The translations under genes were made by a program, and so were the position numbers. A stretch of 16,332 nt of DNA from contig CAZOFA010000052.1 in NCBI GenBank assembly GCA_964578975.1, forward strand, positions 1 to 16,332, written 5' to 3'. Of the stretch, positions 7,422 to 13,764 are shown piece by piece. The DNA is from CAYRUP01 sp964578975 (lineage in GTDB: Bacteria > Pseudomonadota > Gammaproteobacteria > DSM-16500). How positions within the stretch are numbered: position 1 is the stretch's first letter; the number at the start of each line of letters is the position of its first letter. The notes beneath the pieces are model-generated. The model was not told where the DNA came from. It worked only from the letters and a program-made list of their open reading frames with translations, and ran no database searches.

Positions 7422-8123
7422 ATGAAACTATTGATTAAAACGCTATTACTTACGTTGTTTTCAATTACCCTGATCCCTGTTTTTGCTGATACCTGCGTTA
7501 CGACAGGTTATCAACAAGGAACTAATTATTTTGGAAAAACCGAATGCCAGAAAGTCGTGATGGCATCTCAATTAAAGGTGAATGGTCAGATGAAAATTGA
7601 CAGTCTCACCGTGAATGGGAATGCGACGATTAATGGGACAGCGGAAGGCAGAGATTTAAACGTGAACGGTTCATTAATCATTTCGGGCAAAACGACTTTA
7701 AATAAAGTAAAAATACTCGGTCCCACTCAAATTGAGGGGCAAACTACATTGAGCAATGCTAATTTACAAAATTTAACGGTGAAAGGTAAATTGAATGCGA
7801 GCGGCAGTCAATTCGCTGATACGATTGTGAATGGAAGTATAAATTTGCATGATGTTATTATTAAAGGTAGTTTAACGATAAATTCATCGCTTGCCGTGTT
7901 AAATGGCGTAGATGTAAAAAACATCCTGATTAAAAATACTCTCTCCAATCAATCACAAATTGTCTGTTTAGAAAAAGGTTCTCGTGTGCAAGGCAATATT
8001 CATTTTGAAACGGGTCACGGGAAAGTGTATAGCATTGGCGCTTCCAAAATTTTGGGTAAAGTCGAGGGTGGTGAAGTTATTCAGGGGGCATGTCCAAATC
8101 AAGGTGAGATGACAATTCAATGA
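7422..8123 (+). CDS. Secreted beta-helix-like repeat protein (bactofilin-like pattern)
   Basis: I chose ATG 7422 because it follows a TGAGGA Shine-Dalgarno (7408-7413) and opens directly with a signal peptide (MKLLIKTLLLTLFSITLIPVFA). An in-frame ATG at 7386 would put 12 odd residues before it. The mature part of about 210 residues has a short Cys-containing head (CVTTGYQQGTNYFGKTEC). About eight successive short beta rungs follow, with the pattern x-hydrophobic-x-V-x-G-x-(L/A)-x-(I/V), such as LTVNGNATINGTAEGRDLNVNG and LTVKGKLNASGS. This fits a right-handed beta-helix or the polymer-forming (bactofilin-like) pattern, here exported rather than cytosolic. A Cys pair near the C-terminus (IVCLE, GACPNQ) caps it. 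The role could be surface or matrix structure. No enzyme motif was seen. It may be co-transcribed with the preceding gene. Confidence 0.75.
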   Translation: MKLLIKTLLLTLFSITLIPVFADTCVTTGYQQGTNYFGKTECQKVVMASQLKVNGQMKIDSLTVNGNATINGTAEGRDLNVNGSLIISGKTTLNKVKILGPTQIEGQTTLSNANLQNLTVKGKLNASGSQFADTIVNGSINLHDVIIKGSLTINSSLAVLNGVDVKNILIKNTLSNQSQIVCLEKGSRVQGNIHFETGHGKVYSIGASKILGKVEGGEVIQGACPNQGEMTIQ

Positions 8124-8164
8124 CCCTTGAAAACCTTGTGATATTCGATAAAAGCTCACAGCAA

Positions 8165-8193
8165 TTGATTTCGAGCAAAATATATACGATACT
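8165..8193 (+). promoter_or_regulatory. Possible promoter of the second ankyrin gene
   Basis: TTGATT (8165-8170), 17 bases, then GATACT (8188-8193), about 30 bases before the ATG at 8224. The -10 is imperfect. No terminator separates this gene from the beta-helix gene, so read-through is also possible. Confidence 0.35.
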
Positions 8194-8223
8194 ATTTCTC
8201 TAGCACGATTAAGAGTCTGCAAA

Positions 8224-9477
8224 ATGAATTCGAGATTAGAGAAAATTAAGGCACTTTTGCCACATTCAAAATCAGCGGTCATCTCACAAATAAACACTCT
8301 TTCTGAAGATGAGATGCTTAAATTATTCATTTATGTCATTGATCATAATTATGACCATAAGTATGCAGACATTGCCATTAAAATCTTTCACCAGGCGGTT
8401 AGCCAAGGTCATGTAGAAATTGTCATTTTTTTCCTAAAAAAAGCGCCTAAATTAGGGACTTATGGCGGTAAAGATTATTTTGACGCAAAGATTCAGGCAT
8501 ATTGGTTGGCAGAGGGGTTAATAGATAGTAATAAGCGCGAATGCATGCTCGATTTGTGTAATTACAGTAAAAAAAGAAATTATCTCTATGTTGTAACAAT
8601 TCATGACGTTATTAAAGTCGGTTTAATCGATGAGACAATAAAATTCTTGAAAAAAAATGCTGATCCCAATAAGTTAAAAACAATGAATCCGGGAGAATCT
8701 GACCCCGATAAAATTGTTAGGGTAACTCCACTTGTACAAGCTATTTCGGCTCGCAAAAATCAAGTTCCAATTATATTAGCGTTATTAGAAGCAGGCGCCA
8801 ATCTTGATAATAATTCAGTTGATCATCAAAGCATTATTTTAAAATTATTAGGTCAAGCAGTATTCTCAAATCTTTTATCAGGCGATCAGTATGATAAAAA
8901 ATTTGTTGAGAATTTAGGATTTATTGTCTTAAGAGAAAAAGCAAAATTTTTAACGAGCGTACTTAAAACAAGAAGTAAAGAAGATCTCCATTCTGTAGGC
9001 GTTTTTTTTATTAATTATTTAAGAGACACCCCAACTGCTTTACCTGAAAACCTGTCGAGTGATTTGCAAAGATTTGCAGAAATTAATAGCATTGATGACG
9101 CAGGCGATGTACCTGATATAGTTGAAAGCTTGATTCCTGCAACAAAAAATTCTCATAGTGACGGTTATTATCATGAATATGTAGAAGATTATGAGTTAAT
9201 TGTCGAAGCGATTATGATGACTTATCCAGAAAGATATCCGATGCTTAGGGAAAGACAAGCAATGAGTGATGAACTATTTATTCGACGTTTTATCCAGATT
9301 ATATATGATTTAAATAAAGGGCAATTTCAAAAACTACACTATCCCCTGAGCTCGCATCGATTGGGCGGATTTTTGCATTGTTTAGAATTGAAAAATGATA
9401 ACTGTGATTTAAAAGAATTGCGGGGCACAAGCGTCTCTGAATCGTCTAAATCATCATCGAGGTTTAGTTTTACGTAG
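8224..9477 (+). CDS. Ankyrin-type repeat protein, 417 aa (candidate effector)
   Basis: This is a soluble protein without a signal peptide. Ankyrin-type units are visible at about residues 48-75 (IAIKIFHQAVSQGHVEIVIFFL), 122-150 (DVIKVGLIDETIKFLKK, then ADPNK) and, most clearly, 166-197 (VTPLVQAISARKNQVPIILALLEAGANLD). The remaining C-terminal half is helical and unrecognised. It ends in a Ser-rich polar tail (SESSKSSSRFSFT) preceded by acidic/Leu stretches, of the kind often found at the C-terminus of Dot/Icm substrates, though this is only suggestive. Unlike the other ankyrin protein, it has no CaaX box. The RBS is weak (AAGAG). A repeat-derived hairpin at 9541-9568 terminates it. A host-directed role is inferred from family precedent and neighbourhood. 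Confidence 0.7.
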   Translation: MNSRLEKIKALLPHSKSAVISQINTLSEDEMLKLFIYVIDHNYDHKYADIAIKIFHQAVSQGHVEIVIFFLKKAPKLGTYGGKDYFDAKIQAYWLAEGLIDSNKRECMLDLCNYSKKRNYLYVVTIHDVIKVGLIDETIKFLKKNADPNKLKTMNPGESDPDKIVRVTPLVQAISARKNQVPIILALLEAGANLDNNSVDHQSIILKLLGQAVFSNLLSGDQYDKKFVENLGFIVLREKAKFLTSVLKTRSKEDLHSVGVFFINYLRDTPTALPENLSSDLQRFAEINSIDDAGDVPDIVESLIPATKNSHSDGYYHEYVEDYELIVEAIMMTYPERYPMLRERQAMSDELFIRRFIQIIYDLNKGQFQKLHYPLSSHRLGGFLHCLELKNDNCDLKELRGTSVSESSKSSSRFSFT

Positions 9478-9540
9478 AAATCAAAGTGAAAATGATTAAG
9501 TTGTTTTATGATGATACTTGACACTGTTTCTACTGATTTA

Positions 9541-9569
9541 AAAAGCCGGGGTTCTGACCCCGGCTTTTT
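9541..9569. terminator. Bidirectional terminator formed by a GGGGTC-type repeat
   Basis: AAAAGCCGGGGT (9541-9552) and ACCCCGGCTTTT (9557-9568) pair perfectly over 12 bp around a TCTG loop. There are T tracts on both strands. It sits between the convergent genes ending at 9477 (+) and 9595 (-). It is the best-formed member of the palindromic repeat family scattered between 9.5 and 14.6 kb. Confidence 0.85.
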
Positions 9570-9594
9570 AGGTGCGCCTAGCGGCGATGAGTGA

Positions 9595-10188
9595 TTAGTC
9601 ACCACCTAGCCTCATGCCTGGTACATAATGCTTAACAGCCTCTTTCGCGTGAGTCACACAATCAGCAACTTTCGCAACACCTTTATTCCACATCGTTCCC
9701 ACAGTTGAATCGGACGAGAAATAACTAGCCACTTTATTTGCAGCTTTATCTATACTCGGTCCAGCGAGACTAAGTGTCATGCCTATATTGCACACCATCA
9801 TGATGAAATCCATGTTTAATTCGAAAGTAGTGTCACTTGCCAATTGCTTCCTCACTACATTAAATGTTCCAGCTAACTGTACTAAAGCAGCAAGCGCCAT
9901 GACGTGATCCATATTGGTTAATTCTTTTTTTGTTACATTGCTGAATTGACTTGTCAACAAATTGTAAAATTTCTTTAAATTTAACTGAGCAACATAACCG
10001 GTAACAACAGTATTATTAAAGAATGCAGTAGCATCTCTTACCAATTTTAAATTTTGATGATCGAGTGCTTCGCTGTCCAATGTTTTACGAAAATCATGTA
10101 GCGCCTCACTGTATTGAATAGCAGCAAGCGTCACAAGTATCGCAGCGATTGCCGCATCATTAGGATTAGATTTTCTTAGTGTTGTCAT
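9595..10188 (-). CDS. Hypothetical protein, 197 aa
   Basis: I do not recognise this protein. It is all-helical in appearance. Ala/Leu-rich semi-hydrophobic segments lie at about residues 12-27 (AAIAAILVTLAAIQYS), 93-110 (VMALAALVQLAGTFNV) and 127-142 (DFIMMVCNIGMTLSLAG). These are too polar or short to call confident membrane spans, and there is no signal peptide. The ATG at 10188 has an AAGGAAA ribosome site 6-8 bases upstream. Downstream lies the shared bidirectional terminator at 9541-9569. It is flanked by repeat half-sites and located in the accessory stretch. It could be a helical-bundle effector or structural protein, but nothing decides this. Confidence 0.65.
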   Translation of the reverse strand: MTTLRKSNPNDAAIAAILVTLAAIQYSEALHDFRKTLDSEALDHQNLKLVRDATAFFNNTVVTGYVAQLNLKKFYNLLTSQFSNVTKKELTNMDHVMALAALVQLAGTFNVVRKQLASDTTFELNMDFIMMVCNIGMTLSLAGPSIDKAANKVASYFSSDSTVGTMWNKGVAKVADCVTHAKEAVKHYVPGMRLGGD

Positions 10189-10336
10189 TTTATATTTCCT
10201 TATTATTTAATTAATATCTTCCAAAACTAAAGTACGGGGCAAAGCGTACTGACTTTTGTTATTTCTGTCTACACTCTTTTTTTAAGTTGTTTTAGTTGGA
10301 TCAATCATTATTTTGCATCTGACCCCTGTTTTCATT

Positions 10337-10915
10337 TCAACATCCGCCACCAGCAATAATTGCGCTATAAGGAATTTCCACATCAATATGTTTTGATTGA
10401 GTGGCTGCGCGGACAATGGCGGGTGATAATTGATTAACACTGAAATACATACATTCTTTTGTTGTTTTCACTTCTAATGTGTCTGAATCCATTTTGATTA
10501 CTGTTCCCTGCACACGCATACGTCCCTCTCCCGGACCACTCGATGTTGATGGTGTTTTGTATGGATTAATAAATGTAATATGTCCATTGGGTCCATATGC
10601 GATTATTTTTCCTTGGCCGAGAGTAAAGCGTGTGCCGCTAGGTAATAAAAGCGAAAGATGTTGCGTATTTTTGATTTTAAAATGTGAATTGGATAAAACC
10701 ACAGTGTTTTTTTCAAGCCGCCAGTTACCTGCTTCTATCCAATCAGCAGCACCATATGAAAATTGTGCTTGATAGGCATGATTTGGCATAAAGGTAATAG
10801 CACCCGCCATTTCCATGACGCCGGTCAGCTCGTAGGTTCCTGAGATATCATCTGCCAAACAGCAAACGGTCAATAAAAGTAAATTAATAAATCCAATGAA
10901 TTTTATTAACTTCAT
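10337..10915 (-). CDS. Exported protein of unknown function, 192 aa
   Basis: An N-terminal signal peptide (MKLIKFIGFINLLLLTVCCLA) is followed by DDISGTYELTG. The Cys pair at residues 18-19 does not form a good lipobox because Val, not Gly/Ala/Ser, precedes it, so cleavage after CLA by ordinary signal peptidase is more likely. The first half (SGTYELTG, FMPNHAYQAQF, NWRLEKNTVVL) resembles the small beta-sandwich or lipocalin-like domains of bacterial exported proteins. The remainder is beta-rich and ends in GGGC. The ATG has an AAGGA site. The next minus-strand gene begins about 150 bases downstream, after a repeat half-site (10318-10326). Function unknown. Confidence 0.7.
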   Translation of the reverse strand: MKLIKFIGFINLLLLTVCCLADDISGTYELTGVMEMAGAITFMPNHAYQAQFSYGAADWIEAGNWRLEKNTVVLSNSHFKIKNTQHLSLLLPSGTRFTLGQGKIIAYGPNGHITFINPYKTPSTSSGPGEGRMRVQGTVIKMDSDTLEVKTTKECMYFSVNQLSPAIVRAATQSKHIDVEIPYSAIIAGGGC

Positions 10916-11018
10916 GTCAAGGTCCTTTTTAATTATCCATTCTGAGTTGAGGGGTCAAGTATAAACTAAAGATGGGGGTGTTGTTGCATAATTTCAAAAT
11001 TGAAATAAAGATGAGATG

Positions 11019-11036
11019 GGGGTCAGGCCTGACCCC
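11019..11036. repeat. 18-bp perfect palindrome, GGGGTCAGG type
   Basis: GGGGTCAGGCCTGACCCC (11019-11036) is a perfect palindrome in the divergent interval between 10915 and 11164. Half-sites GGGGTCA at 10951-10957 and TGACCCC at 11075-11081 lie about 60 and 40 bases away. It belongs to the same family as the repeats at 9541, 11448, 12170, 13721 and 14593. No T-tract follows, so this copy is not a terminator. Confidence 0.6.
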
Positions 11037-11088
11037 GTGCCCTCTCAAATTTTCACTTGTTAGATGTCGGCATTTGACCCCTTGTTTC

Positions 11089-11116
11089 TTGCTTTTTAAT
11101 TGAAATATTGTATAAT
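11089..11116 (+). promoter_or_regulatory. Promoter upstream of the small acidic ORF
   Basis: TTGCTT (11089-11094), 16 bases, then a perfect TATAAT (11111-11116). The start would fall near 11123, about 40 bases before the ATG at 11164. The quality of this promoter is a main reason to believe the small ORF. Confidence 0.55.
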
Positions 11117-11163
11117 AAATATACAGAATAACGTGTTAACCCATACTTTTGTGAGTATTTACA

Positions 11164-11436
11164 ATGAATAATCGCTCTGATGATGACACTAAAAATCGTG
11201 AAAATAATGATGACACTTTGCCTTCTGAACATGAAGATGTGAAAGGAAACGAAGAAGGTGGGGTGACTGAAGCAAATATAAACTCAAATAGTTCAACTAA
11301 AAAAACTAAAAACCCCACCTCCACCTGGGGTAGTGGCCAATGCAACCCATTATTCAAAGATAAAAACCAAGACAACCATGATCCAAGTGTAGGTTCAGCT
11401 GTTATTGCATCGAAAAAAGTGGGACGAGGTTGTTAA
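11164..11436 (+). CDS. Small acidic, disordered hypothetical protein, 90 aa
   Basis: The product is almost wholly hydrophilic (Asp, Glu, Asn, Ser, Lys, Thr) with no helical or hydrophobic core, and is probably intrinsically disordered. It ends in KKVGRGC, with a second Cys in WGSGQCNPLF. It has no signal peptide. The ATG lacks a good Shine-Dalgarno (only GTGAG about 10 bases upstream). However, a strong promoter lies at 11089-11116 and a repeat-derived hairpin starts 12 bases after the stop, so it has the anatomy of a complete transcription unit. A non-coding transcript is an alternative. Function unknown. Confidence 0.5.
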   Translation: MNNRSDDDTKNRENNDDTLPSEHEDVKGNEEGGVTEANINSNSSTKKTKNPTSTWGSGQCNPLFKDKNQDNHDPSVGSAVIASKKVGRGC

Positions 11437-11445
11437 AATTATTTT

Positions 11446-11470
11446 AAAAGCCGGGATCTGATCCCGGCTT
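11446..11470 (+). terminator. Repeat-derived hairpin after the small acidic ORF
   Basis: AAGCCGGGAT (11448-11457) and ATCCCGGCTT (11461-11470) form a perfect 10-bp stem with a 3-base loop. No T tract follows on the plus strand (TTCAAACA), though an A/T-rich run is present on the other side. It is a variant of the GCCGGGGTC repeat with GA/TC changes that keep the pairing, which suggests selection on the structure. Confidence 0.55.
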
Positions 11471-11542
11471 CAAACATGTGATGTCATCTTAATCTTTCCT
11501 TTTTGAAATAATGCAACAACGCAAGCCTGACCCCGTTTTTCT

Positions 11543-11571
11543 TTGGTAAAATAATTGATTAATGCTAAATT
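11543..11571 (+). promoter_or_regulatory. Possible promoter of the PagL-like gene
   Basis: TTGGTA (11543-11548), 17 bases, then TAAATT (11566-11571), about 35 bases before the start codon. A repeat half-site CCTGACCCC (11526-11534) lies just upstream. Moderate match only. Confidence 0.35.
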
Positions 11572-11605
11572 AAAACTATGCCAAAAATATAGAAAGGGAT
11601 AAATG

Positions 11606-12136
11606 ATGAAAGGACAAATCAGACTAGGGATGGTCATTTTTTGTAGTGTATTAACAATCAACGCACAGGCATGGAATCATTCAATCGAATTAGGGTATGG
11701 TTATTCTCATGATCCGAATGACATTCGATACAACAATTCCGGATTTTTATTGACTTCCGATTTATTGTCGCTGAGTCGGGGTCATTACACATTCTGGTCT
11801 GTCACGGGTGCATTAGGTCAGTGGCACACAACTGCACCGACACATCAAAATTTAACAACAGCAGCCGTTTCGTTAGCATTACGCTTGTATCCAATCCCCA
11901 ATTATTATCCCACTTATTTATTAGGCACGTTGGGACCCACTCTACTTTCCGAGCGTCAATTTGGGATAAATAAGCAAGGAAGTAATTTTACTCTGCAAAC
12001 TAATTTAGGGATTGGTATGGAGTTTCACTCCTTTGATGTGAATTTTCGTTTGGTGCATTATTCAAATGCGCATCTATTTCATCCTGATCAAGGATTTAAT
12101 ATTCTTTACCTGCTTTCATTTGGGTACTTATTTTAA
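11606..12136 (+). CDS. PagL-like lipid A 3-O-deacylase (acyloxyacyl hydrolase family)
   Basis: PagL enzymes sit in the outer membrane as 8-stranded barrels and remove the 3-O acyl chain of lipid A, which alters recognition by the host. The product of about 176 residues has a signal peptide (cleavage after NAQA), barrel-like strands and a terminal Phe (LLSFGYLF). It also has the family motif LVHYSNAHL, with the catalytic His and Ser at H151 and S153. The acidic residue expected 12 positions after the Ser (Glu140 of Pseudomonas PagL, in GIE) is Asn here (GFN, N165). Other family members may also vary there, so activity is uncertain. I prefer ATG 11606 over 11603 because GGGA (11596-11599) then has a 6-base spacing. 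It is a single gene bounded by repeats. Confidence 0.75.
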   Translation: MKGQIRLGMVIFCSVLTINAQAWNHSIELGYGYSHDPNDIRYNNSGFLLTSDLLSLSRGHYTFWSVTGALGQWHTTAPTHQNLTTAAVSLALRLYPIPNYYPTYLLGTLGPTLLSERQFGINKQGSNFTLQTNLGIGMEFHSFDVNFRLVHYSNAHLFHPDQGFNILYLLSFGYLF

Positions 12137-12169
12137 AGAAGCGTTGGGGTCTGCTCGCAATGACGTTAG

Positions 12170-12186
12170 AAGGGGTCAGACCCCTT
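12170..12186. repeat. GGGGTCAGACCCC palindromic repeat, with adjacent tcgcaatgacg fragment
   Basis: AAGGGGTCAGACCCCTT is symmetric about A12178. The bases just before it (about 12145-12165, ctgctcgcaatgacg) match the repeat fragment at the start of the window, so two repeat types abut here. It lies about 35 bases after the PagL-like stop and could act as a weak terminator. Confidence 0.6.
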
Positions 12187-12231
12187 TAACACTTAGGCAT
12201 TTTAGAATTAATAACAAGATTATCATAAGAG

Positions 12232-12260
12232 TTGTTGCTAAATACCAAAAGGAATATAAT
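12232..12260 (+). promoter_or_regulatory. Promoter of the beta-propeller gene
   Basis: TTGTTG (12232-12237), 17 bases, then TATAAT (12255-12260). The predicted start is near 12267, leaving a short leader before ATG 12295. The reading frame is open back to a TTG at 12232, but that TTG is the -35 itself, which argues that translation starts at 12295. Confidence 0.6.
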
Positions 12261-12294
12261 TTTCTCCTTAAATATAATACAAACGAGAATTTCA

Positions 12295-13449
12295 ATGGCA
12301 GCTTACAAAATTACCTATAAATTATTTTTGATTACTCTAATGCTGCTCTTAAACGCCAATTTATCTTTTGCCAGCGCCACTTCTTTAAGTGTTTCGACTC
12401 CATCGTGGGCTTATCTAGGTGAGCCTGATGCTATAAAAGGAGTCTATTTGGCCAGTTTTGCCCTGGCTCCAGATAGTACTCCTTTCTTGGCTTACTCTAT
12501 CCCTCATGATGGAAGGGCGGTTGTTGTAAAGTATGACTTAAAAATGCATCAATGGCAGACTGTTGGTAACCAAAATCACCCTAGCTTGGACATCAATGAA
12601 GATATCGCTGTGAGCCCTAAAGGAGAGCTTTATCTTTCCTACATTAGCTCTTCCTCTCCCAATGATTTAGTAGTAGAGAAGTATGATAATGCTAGCCAAC
12701 AATGGATTTCTTTAGGTAATACAGGGGTTGTTGCAAAACGCACTTCAGGAATGAAAATAGGCATTGATCCCTCCGGCGTTGTGTATGTAGTTTATCAGGA
12801 TAACAATCAGGAGGATTATGCTGATATATCAGTAATCCGTTACAATAACAAAGAATGGCAACATCAAGTTGTCTATCCCCATGCTTTTTACACAAACCCT
12901 AAAATTGCAATTGCTAAATCAGGGCAGGTCTATATTTCATTCTTAGATGATTCCATTAATTCCGATAATTCAAATCTTAGGGTTTTCACCTTCGACGGAT
13001 CTTGGCATCCGATAACAGCTCCTGCTTTTCCCACAGGTAGAATATATTCATTTGATTCCCAAATTGATGATAATGATGTTCTCTACATAGGTTATCAAAT
13101 TGATTTTTATATTTCTGTTATCAAGTTGTCCGGCTCAAAGTGGGAACTCGTCGGACAAGATAGCTTTGCTTTTGCTTCTCCTATGTGGAATGATTTTGCT
13201 CTAGCGCTTGATCATAATAATAACCCGTGGGTTGCTTTCCAAGGGATGTCCCCTCAGGCATCGGTGATGAAATACGATAGCAACACCTTAAGATGGATAA
13301 ATTATGGTTCACCAATAGGGCCCTTAGATAGTCTAGACATGGGTACAATATTATTAAAAATATCTCCTAGTAATAAAGCATATTTAACAATGACCCGTTC
13401 AACGAAAGATAATATTGATATGATTTCGGTATTAAATACGGAAGACTAA
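12295..13449 (+). CDS. Secreted beta-propeller protein (predicted seven blades)
   Basis: Starting at ATG 12295, the 384-residue protein opens with a signal peptide (hydrophobic LFLITLMLLLNANLSFA, cleavage near residue 26). The rest is seven repeats of about 50 residues. Each follows the pattern: small/Ile-x-Ile-Ala-x-(S/D)-x-x-G/N-x-(V/L)-Y-(I/V)-(S/A)-Y/F, a loop, (V/I)-x-(K/R)-Y-(D/N), then a W that begins the next inter-blade link. The tryptophans are seen in QWQTVG, QWISLG, EWQHQV, SWHPIT, KWELVG and RWINYG, with SWAYLG before the first blade. Regular spacing predicts a closed seven-bladed propeller in the periplasm or outside the cell. No enzymatic residues are evident, and binding of a ligand or surface is the likely role. 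It has its own promoter. The next features downstream are a repeat and the SDR gene. Confidence 0.75.
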   Translation: MAAYKITYKLFLITLMLLLNANLSFASATSLSVSTPSWAYLGEPDAIKGVYLASFALAPDSTPFLAYSIPHDGRAVVVKYDLKMHQWQTVGNQNHPSLDINEDIAVSPKGELYLSYISSSSPNDLVVEKYDNASQQWISLGNTGVVAKRTSGMKIGIDPSGVVYVVYQDNNQEDYADISVIRYNNKEWQHQVVYPHAFYTNPKIAIAKSGQVYISFLDDSINSDNSNLRVFTFDGSWHPITAPAFPTGRIYSFDSQIDDNDVLYIGYQIDFYISVIKLSGSKWELVGQDSFAFASPMWNDFALALDHNNNPWVAFQGMSPQASVMKYDSNTLRWINYGSPIGPLDSLDMGTILLKISPSNKAYLTMTRSTKDNIDMISVLNTED

Positions 13450-13764
13450 AAATAGTAAAATAATAAGTTATGGTGTCTTGTTTCTTGAATCTAGTTTTCT
13501 TTGCAATAAAGAATGGGCCATCTCTGAGCTTTTTTTAGCATGCTGCATATCACGATGGTTTAATTTATCGTTAAATAGTAAAAATTGTTTATAAACTCTT
13601 TTTCCTGATTTTTCTATAGCAGAGTAAAATAATTCTTTCCCACTTAAATCAATTTGTTGTTTTTGATGTTTAAAATGCTGAGATATGCGTACAAAGAGTG
13701 TCAAAAATAAATTTTCATATAAAATGCCGGGGTCAGACCCCTGGCTTTTCAATGGAGGTTGTAG
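13450..13764. other. Intergenic stretch with a doubtful minus-strand reading frame
   Basis: This 315-base interval contains a minus-strand open frame of 94 codons (13752-13468). Its only upstream start is a TTG inside the palindromic repeat, its first residues are simply translated repeat, and no ribosome site is seen. The inner part (about KQQIDLSGKELFYSAIEK) looks protein-like, so it may be a decayed gene whose 5' end was lost at the repeat, or nothing. The plus strand carries only the repeat and the SDR ribosome site (GGAGG, 13754-13758). Confidence 0.3.
13721..13746. repeat. GGGGTCAGACCCC repeat, copy left of the SDR gene
   Basis: AAAATGCC then GGGGTCAGACCCC (13729-13741), a single T, then GGC. 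The GCC/GGC arms extend the stem around the mismatch. Its orientation (aaaatgccgg prefix) is the same as the copy at 14593, so the two form direct repeats bracketing the SDR gene. Confidence 0.65.

Noticed and set aside
7968..8330. 120-codon minus-strand frame across the beta-helix gene end and the second ankyrin start
   Set aside because: Spans two plus-strand genes and their spacer, with no RBS or recognisable domain.
9339..9605. 88-codon minus-strand frame through the terminator at 9541
   Set aside because: Its N-terminus is translated repeat sequence and the rest is antisense to the second ankyrin gene.
10479..10772. 97-codon plus-strand frame antisense to the exported 192-aa protein
   Set aside because: The minus-strand gene has a signal peptide and RBS; this frame has neither.
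10337..11436. C-terminal Cys of two neighbouring proteins (GGGC and GRGC), considered as prenylation signals
   Set aside because: A single terminal Cys after Gly matches neither CaaX nor the CC/CXC rule, and one of the proteins is Sec-exported.
12066..12320. 84-codon plus-strand frame across the PagL end and the beta-propeller promoter
   Set aside because: Overlaps the 3' end of the PagL-like gene out of frame and runs through repeats and a promoter.
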